Shown: piece by piece, positions 41,662 to 50,325 of the stretch
Position numbering within the stretch: the first letter of the stretch is position 1
How the letters are laid out: every line of letters begins with the position of its first letter
Source of the DNA: Muribaculaceae bacterium Zag1
GTDB lineage: Bacteria > Bacteroidota > Bacteroidia > Bacteroidales > Muribaculaceae
DNA length: 50,367 nucleotides
Assembly (NCBI GenBank): GCA_002633115.1
Contig: NWBJ01000111.1
Span: forward strand, 1 to 50,367
Direction of reading: 5' to 3'
Translations under genes and position numbers: made by a program
The notes under the pieces: model-generated
Seen by the model: the letters and a program-made list of their open reading frames with translations, nothing else
Databases searched by the model: none
What the model was told of the DNA's origin: nothing

Positions 41662-41693
41662 CTAAAAGCGTGCGATTGCACGCTTCTGGTCAA
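41658..41693. repeat. 36-nt palindrome, right copy
   Basis: Same sequence as 39631-39666 except two changes in the right arm (TTCTGG for TTTTAG). Both copies have GATT in the loop, so they are direct repeats. They enclose about 2 kb containing the AAA-ATPase gene. Confidence 0.88.
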
Positions 41694-41719
41694 TCACATA
41701 TTTATTATTCTAAATGTTT

Positions 41720-42568
41720 TCATACCAGGCCTCTCCATCCCATGAACATTTTGGTCACTTCGCCATCGTGGTGGTCGAAGAAGAGCGAATGGGCAGTGTC
41801 GAGGCTGCGCAGCTGCTGCATTTCTTCGTCAGAAAGGGTGAAGTCGAGGATGTCGAGATTTTCGGCCATGCGTTCCTTACGCACGCTCTTGGGGATGATA
41901 ATCACACCCTCTTGCAGCAGGAAGCGCAGCGCTACCTGAGCGGCTGTCTTGCCGTAGCGTTTGCCAATGGAGACAAGCAGTGGTTGGTTGAACAGTCCGT
42001 TGCGTCCCTCAGCCAGCGGGCCCCATGACATCAGCTTGCAACCGAACTCATCGAGGAAAGGCCGCAGCGAACGCTCCTGGTCAAAGACATTGGTCTCCAT
42101 CTGGTCGACCATCGGCGCAATTTCGACATTTGAGGCCAGGTCGACGAAGTGGTCAGCAAAGTGGTTGCTCACGCCTATGGCGCGCACCTTGCCAGCCTTG
42201 TAAGCATCCTCCAATGCGCGCCAGGCATTGTAGCGGTCGCAGAATGGCTGGTGGAGCAGCATCAGATCGATATAGTCAGTGCGGAGGCGGCGCAGACTCT
42301 CGTCAATCGACTTCGCGGCTTTGTCGCCAGCATAATTCGAAATCCAGATTTTTGATACGAGGAACACCTCATCGCGCTTCAGGCCGCTCTTGGCCACAGC
42401 TGCGCCAACGCCATCTTCGTTGTGATAGGCCTGTGCGGTGTCGATCATGCGATAGCCCACGCTGAGGGCATCGCTCACACAGCGCTCGCATTCCTGCGGG
42501 CTCACTTGATACACTCCGTATCCGATTTGGGGCATTTCCACCCCGTTGCTCAATTTTACTGTCAACAT
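41720..42568 (-). CDS. Aldo/keto reductase
   Basis: The 282-residue TIM-barrel enzyme has the AKR signature MIDTAQAYHNEDGVGAAV (Asp and Tyr near residues 43 and 48), the catalytic Lys in VFLVSKIW (near 73), His in LMLLHQPF (near 104) and the C-terminal cofactor motif IIPKSVRKERMAENL. This resembles 2,5-diketo-D-gluconate reductase-type NADPH enzymes that reduce sugar or other aldehydes. It is divergent from an AraC-type regulator, which may control it. Confidence 0.94.
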   Translation of the reverse strand: MLTVKLSNGVEMPQIGYGVYQVSPQECERCVSDALSVGYRMIDTAQAYHNEDGVGAAVAKSGLKRDEVFLVSKIWISNYAGDKAAKSIDESLRRLRTDYIDLMLLHQPFCDRYNAWRALEDAYKAGKVRAIGVSNHFADHFVDLASNVEIAPMVDQMETNVFDQERSLRPFLDEFGCKLMSWGPLAEGRNGLFNQPLLVSIGKRYGKTAAQVALRFLLQEGVIIIPKSVRKERMAENLDILDFTLSDEEMQQLRSLDTAHSLFFDHHDGEVTKMFMGWRGLV

Positions 42569-42596
42569 AGCTTTTTAGTTTTTGGTTTTACTGTTG

Positions 42597-42604
42597 CAAA
42601 GTTA
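42597..42604 (-). promoter_or_regulatory. -7 box for the aldo/keto reductase
   Basis: TAACTTTG on the minus strand (42604-42597), 28 nt upstream of the start. Only about 65 bp separate it from the divergent araC-type -7 box. Confidence 0.45.
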
Positions 42605-42670
42605 CGGCGGTTTCTTGGTGTTTGCGTTACATAAATCGTGGTGAAATTTTCACATTTGGTGGATTTTGTT

Positions 42671-42678
42671 TACCTTTG
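42671..42678 (+). promoter_or_regulatory. -7 box abutting the AraC-type gene
   Basis: TACCTTTG ends only 4 nt before the ATG at 42683. A start point about 7 nt downstream of the box would place the transcript 5' end at or next to the start codon. Confidence 0.45.
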
Positions 42679-42682
42679 CAGC

Positions 42683-43492
42683 ATGGACCCATTAGAATTT
42701 CTACCACCCAGCGCCGAGTTATTCATAAAGGGCAACAGAGCCGCCCATACCATGCATGTGCTCCCTCAATCCGGGATGTTGGAGTTTGTGCTTGAGGGTG
42801 TGCACTGGTCGGTCAACCCTGGCGAGTACCTTATTCTGCCCTCGGGTTCGTTGGTGTCAGAGGTTAGTTTCTCAGCTGGATTTGTTGGGCTTGTCATGTC
42901 GTTGCCGCTCAGTGTCAGCAACCGCATGACGCTGCGTAGCAACTACGGGGCCATTGGCCACATGTCGCTGATGCGCCATCCGGTTATGAGCCTAACCGCC
43001 GAAGAGGTAGCCTTATGCCGCGCCGATTTGGAGCGCATACACCAGCGCGCCTCCAACACCTCTCATTTATATTATGAGCAAGCATTGCTCTCCCAGCTCT
43101 CGGCCCACGTGCTCGACCTCTTTGACATTCACGCTCGCAAGAACATGCGCAAAGACCTCTCAGAACGCTCGGCCTCGTTGATTGGGCGCTTCATCGATAT
43201 GCTTTTTGATGGGGAGTATCGCGAGCATCGCGAGGTGAAGCACTATGCATCGCGCTTATGCGTCACGCCCCATCACCTTGCAGATGTATGCCGCGAGGTG
43301 AGCGGCGAAGCCCCTCTCTATTGGATAAACCGCTTTACCATGCAGGAGATAATGTGCCTTCTGGCCGAGCAACGCCAAACGCTTACCGAGATTGCAGAAA
43401 GTCTCAGATTCTCGTCCCTCAGCCATTTTACTCGCTATTGCCAACGCCATCTGGGCGTGCCACCCTCCCATTTGCTCCCAGTAAAGAAATGA
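42683..43492 (+). CDS. AraC-family transcriptional regulator
   Basis: The 269-residue protein has an N-terminal cupin-like sensing half (MLEFVLEGVHWSVNPGEYLI near 30-49) and a C-terminal AraC helix-turn-helix pair (YASRLCVTPHHLADVCREVS near 190-209, ending SSLSHFTRYCQRHLGVPPS). It probably senses a small molecule and controls the divergent aldo/keto reductase. The ATG at 42683 is the first sensible start; the upstream frame to 42638 runs through the -7 box. Confidence 0.9.
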   Translation: MDPLEFLPPSAELFIKGNRAAHTMHVLPQSGMLEFVLEGVHWSVNPGEYLILPSGSLVSEVSFSAGFVGLVMSLPLSVSNRMTLRSNYGAIGHMSLMRHPVMSLTAEEVALCRADLERIHQRASNTSHLYYEQALLSQLSAHVLDLFDIHARKNMRKDLSERSASLIGRFIDMLFDGEYREHREVKHYASRLCVTPHHLADVCREVSGEAPLYWINRFTMQEIMCLLAEQRQTLTEIAESLRFSSLSHFTRYCQRHLGVPPSHLLPVKK

Positions 43493-43510
43493 AGATGGAT
43501 AATTTATGGA

Positions 43511-43558
43511 ATTTTGTTGGATGAAAGAATAAAATCCACTAAATTTGCACTCAGAAGA
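43511..43558 (+). promoter_or_regulatory. Repeated promoter segment, copy B
   Basis: TTG (43517-43519), 20-nt spacer and TAAATTTG (43540-43547). 45 of 48 positions equal copy A at 39710-39757. It drives the mazG-like gene. Confidence 0.7.
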
Positions 43559-43592
43559 CAAAAGATGGTTTGAAAGAGTAATCGGAAATCTT

Positions 43593-43919
43593 ATGACTCT
43601 TAACGAATACCAACAGGCAGCTCTTGCCACAGCATGCTACCCCAAGGATATGAGCATCCTATATCCAGTGCTTGGCTTGTCAGGCGAGACTGGCGAGGTG
43701 GCCGATAAAATAAAAAAGGTGTATCGCGACCACAATGGTGAATTCTCAGATGAGCAGCGCCGCGCCATCGCCATGGAGCTTGGCGATGTGATGTGGTATT
43801 GTGCCTCTCTCGCCCATGACCTTGGATTCACCCTCGATAACATCGCCCAAATGAACATCTCCAAACTCGCCTCCCGCCTCCAACGCGGCGCCATCTCCGG
43901 CAATGGCGACAACAGATAA
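43593..43919 (+). CDS. MazG-like nucleotide pyrophosphohydrolase
   Basis: The 108-residue all-alpha protein has the MazG metal-binding pattern: GLSGETGEVADKIKK (ExxE near residues 31-34) and AMELGDVMWY (ExxD near 65-68). It likely hydrolyses (d)NTPs or damaged nucleotides. The ATG at 43593 (MTLNEYQQAALAT) is chosen because the frame further upstream starts within the promoter box. It lies at the left edge of the low-GC accessory block. Confidence 0.9.
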   Translation: MTLNEYQQAALATACYPKDMSILYPVLGLSGETGEVADKIKKVYRDHNGEFSDEQRRAIAMELGDVMWYCASLAHDLGFTLDNIAQMNISKLASRLQRGAISGNGDNR

Positions 43920-43937
43920 AAAATCCCCTATAATATT

Positions 43938-44151
43938 ATGGCCACGATAGATTGTAAATACTGTTTTCTGGATGAACTTCCTGAGTACTGGGAAGGAATT
44001 TGGGACAAAGACGATTTTGTGCCTCACAGAACAGTTGATCCAGACCAAAAAAGCGATACACAACAAGAGTACCCTCTACCACTCCCAACAAGATTTCCTC
44101 ACCAAACGCACAGCCTGCATAGAGGCATGGGCTAAAGAAAATTATGCGTAA
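43938..44151 (+). pseudogene. Small hypothetical gene with an apparent A6 frameshift
   Basis: The frame from ATG 43938 reads MATIDCKYCFLDELPEYWEG... to a run of six A at 44051-44056 region (DPDQK), after which it becomes low-sense and stops at 44135. Dropping one A continues as AIHNKSTLYHSQQDFLTKRT...AWAKENYA to TAA at 44149-44151, giving a coherent 70-residue protein. The N-terminal CKYC pair may bind metal. Family not recognised. It sits 18 bp after mazG and is probably cotranscribed. Confidence 0.45.
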
Positions 44152-44212
44152 ATGTCCGCTTTTGTCAAATCAAGGAAAAATTAGAAACCTAATTTAGATG
44201 AAATTTTAGAGA

Positions 44213-44248
44213 TTTAGTTGTCGGAGAGAATAAAATTCACTAAATTCG
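44213..44248 (+). promoter_or_regulatory. Repeated promoter segment, copy C
   Basis: TTG (44218-44220), 20-nt spacer and TAAATTCG (44241-44248). The stretch ATAAAATTCACTAAATTCG is shared exactly with copy A. It precedes the first DUF262 gene by 25 nt. Confidence 0.65.
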
Positions 44249-44273
44249 TGCCCATAAACCAAACTATTACAAT

Positions 44274-46167
44274 ATGAATATAGAAGAAAAGTCTATAGGT
44301 GAGATAAAGGGAAACTTTAAAATTGAAGCCTATCAAAGAGGTTATCGATGGACATCTCAAGAAGTCAAAAGGCTCCTGGATGACATCATGGAGTTTGGGG
44401 GAGAAAGATACTGTCTTCAACCAATAGTAGTAAAACCAACCGAAACACACTATGAATTGATTGATGGCCAGCAGAGGCTAACTACCCTGTATCTGATAAA
44501 TCAATATCTCCATCATATATCTTGTATGCGTCCACCTTCATACACAATGGAATATACCACAAGGATTCATGATGAGAAGCATATTGGTAGCCAAGAATTA
44601 TTAGAAAATATCAACAAAGTTGATATTGATATTCCCCCCCACATACATTGATGAATTATTCATAAAGCAAGCATATCGTACAATTAAAGATTACTTCCGT
44701 AACCCAGACACTGGAGAAGGCGATTGGGATAAGGGAGCGGAGTTTGCCAATAAATTAAAATCTCATGTGTCAGTTATTTGGTACGAAGTTGATGATGAAA
44801 ATCCAACAGAGATATTTACACGGCTTAATATTGGTAAGATAAGTTTGACCAATGCTGAACTTGTCAAGGCGTTGTTTCTTAGCCGTGGACAAAAGGATAA
44901 GAATGGTAGCTACGCCAAGAATCAATCTGGTTTAGATGCCAAACGTCAACATGAGATTGCCTTACTTTGGGATCAAATGGAAAAAGGGCTTCGGGATGAG
45001 AAGTTCTGGGCGTTTATCACCAATGAAAAGCCATCCCTCTATCCAACGCGCATGGAGCTCCTATTTGATCTCATTGAAAACAAGGATGAACAAAACTCTG
45101 AAAACAGTAAATACTTTACCTTCTTTCGTTTTTACGAGCGTTTTAAGGACCGTAAGAATAAATACTCCACTTGGGAAGAAACGGTACGAGACTATCAGCA
45201 ATTACAAGAATGGTATAAGGATTTCAATCTCTACCACATGATAGGATACCTCGTAACATGTGGTTGGAAAATCAGCCAACTCTTAGATTTGGCAAAGGGT
45301 AAAGGTGAGGGGCAAAATGGTAAAGCTCCTCTGAAATCAGAATTTAAAGACATTGTGGTGTCGAAGATACGTGAATCTATGGCCTTTACGACCAAAGAAA
45401 ATGGTCGTACCATTGAACTCAACTATGAAGATTTAACTTACGAAACTCACTACGAAAAAATTAAGCAATTACTTCTGCTATTCAATGTTGAGACCATCAG
45501 GCAAAAAGGAGATTCAGGCAACCGTTTCCCATTCGTCAGATATAAGAATGAAGGATGGTCGTTAGAACACATCCATGCCCAGAATTCAGAATCCTTGAAA
45601 ACAAATCAAGAATGGAAAGATTGGCTTTTATCTCACCAAAGCGCACTTAAAACGCTCCAAAAAAGCTTTCCTCAATTATCTCAGGCTATCGAAAGCGTTT
45701 TATCAGAAGAAGAACCGGTCTTATCCATAAAGACACTCTTGGCTCGCATAGACTCGCCTACATATCATGGCTCTATACGTGAAGATTTCAAAATCGTTTC
45801 TGAAAAAGTAATCCGATTGCTCTCGGATGATACTGATGGAGAAGGGATTTCGCAGATGCATTCTTTATCCAATATGGCTTTACTCTCGGGACCCTGCAAC
45901 TCTGCTCTGAGGAATGCTACATTTGACGTGAAGAGATTTCGAATAATTGAGATGGATCGGCATGGAGAATATATACCTCAATGCACCCGTAATGTCTTCC
46001 TCAAATATTATTCTGATTCAGATACTAAAATTCATTTCTGGTCTCATAGCGATCGTGAATCCTACATACAAGCCATCAATGATGTTTTGTTTAGCAGAAA
46101 AGATATCCAAGGTAATGAGAAAACATTAAACCTATTAACACAGCGAATTAATTATGGCAGACAATAA
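44274..46167 (+). pseudogene. DUF262-DUF1524 (GmrSD/BrxU-like) protein, interrupted at a C7 run
   Basis: The first frame (44274-44651) encodes the DUF262 start: IEAYQRGYRW (near 17-26) and IDGQQRLTTLYL (Asp64 to Arg68), the nucleotide-hydrolysing ParB-like core. At seven C residues (44634-44640) it shifts into a stop. Removing one C joins it to the frame ending at 46167 and yields an uninterrupted protein of about 630 residues. The rest contains IFTRLNIGKISLTNAELVKA, and a DUF1524 HNH-like motif LEHIHAQNSE with SNMALLSGPCNSALRN downstream. This architecture is that of type IV restriction enzymes such as GmrSD and BrxU. The break may be a phase-variable state, a true mutation or a read error. 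GC is low. Confidence 0.8.
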
Positions 46168-48427
46168 TCAAAAGACAAAATTTGAAGAGCATACCTTCAA
46201 GACATTCCTCAATAAGTACCATGTCGTAATCCCTATGGTACAACGTGACTATGCTCAAGGAAGAACCGATGATAATACGATACGAATCCGATCAAGATTT
46301 CTGGATGCTATTTCCAATCATCTGTCTACAGAAAGCACACAGACTATGAAGATGGATTTCGTTTATGGTGAGGTAGATTCTGTGTGGAGTAAGACTGAAG
46401 TTAATAAGTTGGAGGCATTGATTGTAACACCTCTGGATGGTCAACAACGTCTTACTACCTTATATCTTTTGCATTGGTATGCCGCAAAAATCGCTAAGGT
46501 AGAAAGTCAAGAATATCATTTCTTATATCATTTCACGTATGATGTTAGGCCCAGTTCCAGAGATTTCTGCAACAAATTTGTGGAATATATCCCTGATATG
46601 CAGTTATCTTTGAAGGAACAAATTCCCAATCAGCCATGGTTTCAGGCAGAGTGGAAGAATGATGCCACAGTTATGGGCATGTTAGAAATGTTGGACTCCA
46701 TACAATTGAAGTTTGATAAGAGACTAGACTTATGGAAAGTTTTAACAGAAGAAAATCGCATAGTTTTCTTCTTCCTCCCTCTATCCGAGAATGGACAGTC
46801 AGACGAACTTTATATAAAAATGAATTCAAGAGGTAAAGAGTTGACCTCTTTTGAGCATTTCAAAGCTGAGTTTGAGAGCCTCTACGATCACATCTCCAGT
46901 TCTGAAAAATTTGTGATAGAGCACAAATTTGATGTAGAATGGACGGATATGCTGTTTCCTTATCGTAACCCCCGTAGCAATACCATTGATTCTGAGTGGC
47001 TGCGTCTTTTCAAGTTTATCAGCCATGCCATTTGTTATAAGCAAGGGTTAGAGCGCATCAATGATGAGTTGAATCTCATTGAGCTATTGTATGCATTGCC
47101 TGATTCCAAGCATCCCTATCGTAATCCTAACGCTAAACAAAATCAAGAATTCTTAGTACAAGCACTAGATAGTTGGGCTAACCTTGAATCCATAGATAGT
47201 TTCTTTAAGGAGTTCTTATGTATGGATCCCTATGTGGAGAATTATTCCACATCTAAGGTCTGTACCTATAAGAAAGATTGGAAAGGGACTGATTGTCAAA
47301 ACTATCTTTATGCTTGTTGCAAATATTACTCAAATTCTACCTACTATTTTTCTTTAGGGGATTTTGTATTTCTCTATGGCATAACCTTCTATCTTATCAA
47401 CAAAGACAAAATTTCTGAAAGGGATTTCAGAAAACGCCTTAGGGTTCTCCGAAACTTAATAATGGCATCAAGTAATGAGTTGCGCAATGATAGCGATGTC
47501 ATTCAAGATATCCTTGCCCAAACAGAATCAATAATTCTCTCGGGGAATATCTCTCGAGAAGGGAGAAAATATGGCTTTAATGAAGCTCAAGCAACTGAAG
47601 AAAGTCTAAAACAAGCTCAGAATTTTTCTCTTGAGTTGGTCGGGCTGTGCAATCATTTGGAAGACCATCCTCTTCTCTATGGGTATATCTCCAGTGTTGG
47701 TATAAACAATTTGAATTTAGAAGGAGCATTCTATGAAGTGTTCTCAAACAAACATAATCATTTTGATGTACACAGGGCTCTCTTATCCATAGGAGATTAT
47801 TGCCGACGCGACCGAGAGAGGCATTATATGGGGAATCATAATGAGCGCACTTGGGAAGAACTTTTTCATGCCAGTAGACGTGGAGGGTTTAACACTCATA
47901 CTTCACCAACTTTGATCGCTTTACTTAAATCAATCAAAGCAGGGAGAACAATTGAAGACATCATCTCAAGTTTCCTTCAGGAATGTGAACACGCCCATAC
48001 TTATCCATGGAGATATTATTTCGTCAAATATCCAGTAATGCTTTATGGTCAGAATGGCAACTTAGACCTGAAAAATGGTTGTCAATATGAATGGATCACC
48101 CTTAACAGAATCCAGTATAATGGTAAGCATTGGAGCTCTTTCGCTTTAGCTATAAAAGATGAATTCATACATAGAGCAACCCTATTAGGCATAACTCTTC
48201 CTAAGTCTTCAATTATGGTTGAAGATTATGACGTATACCTAAAGCTCCCGTTCTGTAATGGTTGGTTAGAATGTATCGAAACAGGTTTTGTCTTACATCA
48301 AGGCGATAAGGTGACATCTTGGCCAACTATACAAGAAGTTGGTCAAACTGACTCTTTTGATAGAGTGGATTTTTGCGTAAAAAAACTGCTACAACTTTAC
48401 CATGATTCTCGACCGTCAGACCAATAA
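46154..48427 (+). CDS. DUF262-domain protein (second, long)
   Basis: The 757-residue protein starts with a DUF262 domain: VIPMVQRDYAQGR (residues 25-37) and PLDGQQRLTTLYLLHWY (Asp95, Gln97-Gln98-Arg99). IKMNSRGKELTSFEHFKAEF (near 219-238) is the second conserved DUF262 block. I see no clear HNH or DUF1524 motif in the remaining 500 residues, so the nuclease activity, if any, would come from the partner gene upstream. It overlaps that gene by 14 bp and the deiminase-like gene by 26 bp, indicating coupled translation. Defence is the usual role of DUF262 pairs; that is inference here. Confidence 0.85.
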   Translation: MADNNQKTKFEEHTFKTFLNKYHVVIPMVQRDYAQGRTDDNTIRIRSRFLDAISNHLSTESTQTMKMDFVYGEVDSVWSKTEVNKLEALIVTPLDGQQRLTTLYLLHWYAAKIAKVESQEYHFLYHFTYDVRPSSRDFCNKFVEYIPDMQLSLKEQIPNQPWFQAEWKNDATVMGMLEMLDSIQLKFDKRLDLWKVLTEENRIVFFFLPLSENGQSDELYIKMNSRGKELTSFEHFKAEFESLYDHISSSEKFVIEHKFDVEWTDMLFPYRNPRSNTIDSEWLRLFKFISHAICYKQGLERINDELNLIELLYALPDSKHPYRNPNAKQNQEFLVQALDSWANLESIDSFFKEFLCMDPYVENYSTSKVCTYKKDWKGTDCQNYLYACCKYYSNSTYYFSLGDFVFLYGITFYLINKDKISERDFRKRLRVLRNLIMASSNELRNDSDVIQDILAQTESIILSGNISREGRKYGFNEAQATEESLKQAQNFSLELVGLCNHLEDHPLLYGYISSVGINNLNLEGAFYEVFSNKHNHFDVHRALLSIGDYCRRDRERHYMGNHNERTWEELFHASRRGGFNTHTSPTLIALLKSIKAGRTIEDIISSFLQECEHAHTYPWRYYFVKYPVMLYGQNGNLDLKNGCQYEWITLNRIQYNGKHWSSFALAIKDEFIHRATLLGITLPKSSIMVEDYDVYLKLPFCNGWLECIETGFVLHQGDKVTSWPTIQEVGQTDSFDRVDFCVKKLLQLYHDSRPSDQ

Positions 48428-49250
48428 AGTTTTCGTTTCTGAGAAAACCTTAGAGTATTTCCCTACAGAGACCAATCATATTTTTGAGTGCTTGGCAAAT
48501 CAAGGCGTGTTGGTAAAATATTTGCCATTTACCAAAGAAGGATGGTGTAGGGACTATATGCCAATCCAGGTGTCAAAGACTAAATTTGTACAGTATAGAT
48601 ATTGGCCAGACTATATGCGGAATATAGTGGACATGCCTTACATTACTGACCCTTCGGAAACTCTCTCATGGCTCGGCATAGAGACAGTCAAAACGACCCT
48701 CATAATAGACGGAGGAAATGTAATCAAGTGTCCTGATTGTGTGATTATGGTTGATAAGATTTTCAAAGAAAATCCCGATTGGACCAGAACACAAGTAATA
48801 GAAGAATTAGAATGCCTTTTTGAATGTGAGATACTCTTCCTTCCCTGGGATAGAGCGGAGAAATACGGGCATGCCGATGGAATTGTGAGATACATCAGAG
48901 ATAATAAAGTCTTAATGACTAATTACTCCCAAATTGATGCTCGATTCGCTGACAAATTCCGTAAAGCTCTATCAAAAAAATTTGAAGTAGTAGAACTCCA
49001 TTATGATGTAGAGAGACCTCATAAATATAATTGGTCTTACATCAACTTTCTCCAAATGCGGGATCTAATAGCTATTCCTAGCTTTAACGAGCCTGAGGAC
49101 CAACAAGCTTTAGCTCAAATAAAGGATTGTTTCAAAGATTATCGGTGCAAAGTGATAACCATCCCCATGAAAGAAATTGTAAAAGCAGGAGGCGCTTTAA
49201 ACTGTATAAGTTGGACAATAACCTCTTGGGTTCTCCCAAATTACTTATAG
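48402..49250 (+). CDS. Agmatine deiminase / peptidyl-arginine deiminase-like protein
   Basis: The 282-residue protein keeps the guanidino-modifying core: WCRDYMP (Arg50, Asp51), IDGGNV (Asp103 to Asn106), YGHADGIVRY (His157, Asp159) and GGALNCISW with the likely nucleophile Cys268. In agmatine deiminase the Cys is normally preceded by His (IHC); here it is Asn. It is shorter than the usual 340-370 residues, missing the first blade. Known members hydrolyse agmatine or peptidyl-arginine to the citrulline-type product plus ammonia. Its start lies inside the second DUF262 gene, so it is part of that operon, an unexpected partner. Substrate unknown. Confidence 0.82.
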   Translation: MILDRQTNKVFVSEKTLEYFPTETNHIFECLANQGVLVKYLPFTKEGWCRDYMPIQVSKTKFVQYRYWPDYMRNIVDMPYITDPSETLSWLGIETVKTTLIIDGGNVIKCPDCVIMVDKIFKENPDWTRTQVIEELECLFECEILFLPWDRAEKYGHADGIVRYIRDNKVLMTNYSQIDARFADKFRKALSKKFEVVELHYDVERPHKYNWSYINFLQMRDLIAIPSFNEPEDQQALAQIKDCFKDYRCKVITIPMKEIVKAGGALNCISWTITSWVLPNYL

Positions 49251-49283
49251 ATGAATTTGGTTTATGATTTTTCTGGTATAGCC

Positions 49284-49314
49284 TTTGAATTTTGTATTTT
49301 TAGTTGTAGATTTG
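49284..49314 (+). promoter_or_regulatory. Promoter for the last gene
   Basis: TTTG (49284-49287), 19-nt spacer, TAGATTTG (49307-49314). The ATG is 28 nt downstream. This indicates the last gene is transcribed independently of the DUF262 operon. Confidence 0.55.
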
Positions 49315-49342
49315 CAGTCTAACCATTAAATCCAATACTCTT

Positions 49343-50236
49343 ATGATTGATGTAAAGTTTGTGAACAATAGAATATATTTTGATTTGGCCGCTGTTATCA
49401 AAGAAGCAGAGGGGCAACTCAAAATTGAAGATGCGCTGGTGATTGCAGCTACGCCTTGCGTATTGGTGGATTATGCCTCCACGCCAGATTCTGAATTGAA
49501 GTATATCTCACGAGCTATGCGACGCTTCTTCAAACGCAATCCAAGATACACTAAATTCACCAAAGCAGCCGTTATGGAGGGGCTCAGACAAGAATGGCTA
49601 CCAAATCTTGAAGAAGAAGACAAGAAAGACCTTCTTACCGACCTGCCTATTACACCAGCCGTGGATGTCGATGGATACGTAATATATTCGCCGACATGGG
49701 TAGAAAATCTTAATGCCAAGCCCAATCCAGATCAGAATCAATATGGTAAACAAGAATTCACAAGGGTGAATCTTTCGGGGACCGAAAGAAAGCTTAGGCC
49801 TGGATCAGCTACGGCAAAGAAATACTGCTCATATCAGGATGAGGAAGGATTCTGGAGGGTGGATATGGAAATCACTGCTGATGAGTGGTACGAAATAATC
49901 AAGGATGCTTCGCCTCTGGTGCATGAGTATCTGAAATGCTATATACAGGTGCCAGATGGCTATGCCAGTACTGCGCAGGTAGAAAAGATGTTTGACATCC
50001 CTGCTGGCTGCATCAACGCTCGTAATACTGCCCTCGGCAAGCGTGCCCAGCGTATGCTCGACATCGAGGTGTATGACACTGAAGACAATCGGCGATTCTG
50101 GTCCACTCCCATGCTTAAAGGCCGAACCGAGGAAGGGCTATTCCGCTGGGTAATGCGCCCACAACTGGTTGAGGCAGCCAAGCGCCTCGCCAAAGAAGAA
50201 AATTGGGAACTCCCTCGCAGAATAGACCTCGAATGA
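49343..50236 (+). CDS. Unrecognised 297-residue protein
   Basis: I do not recognise the family. Visible are an N-terminal block (about 1-120) with MRRFFKRNPRYTKFTKAAVM, a linker with YVIYSPTWVENLNAKPN, and a C-terminal block (about 190-297) with ECYIQVPDGY-like sequence, DNRRFWSTPMLKGRTEEGLF and WVMRPQLVEAAKRL. The last stretch faintly recalls the domain that accompanies some HNH or McrA-type restriction proteins (GLFEW.LRPELVEA), but this is weak. No signal peptide or membrane helix. It has its own promoter and is less AT-rich than the DUF262 genes. Confidence 0.7.
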   Translation: MIDVKFVNNRIYFDLAAVIKEAEGQLKIEDALVIAATPCVLVDYASTPDSELKYISRAMRRFFKRNPRYTKFTKAAVMEGLRQEWLPNLEEEDKKDLLTDLPITPAVDVDGYVIYSPTWVENLNAKPNPDQNQYGKQEFTRVNLSGTERKLRPGSATAKKYCSYQDEEGFWRVDMEITADEWYEIIKDASPLVHEYLKCYIQVPDGYASTAQVEKMFDIPAGCINARNTALGKRAQRMLDIEVYDTEDNRRFWSTPMLKGRTEEGLFRWVMRPQLVEAAKRLAKEENWELPRRIDLE

Positions 50237-50325
50237 TCCCAACAAGCAGATTGAAGGGGATTTTTGGGTAATAGGAAGTTTAGGAATAACGACAATATTA
50301 ATTTGTTTAAATATTTTAGCATTGT

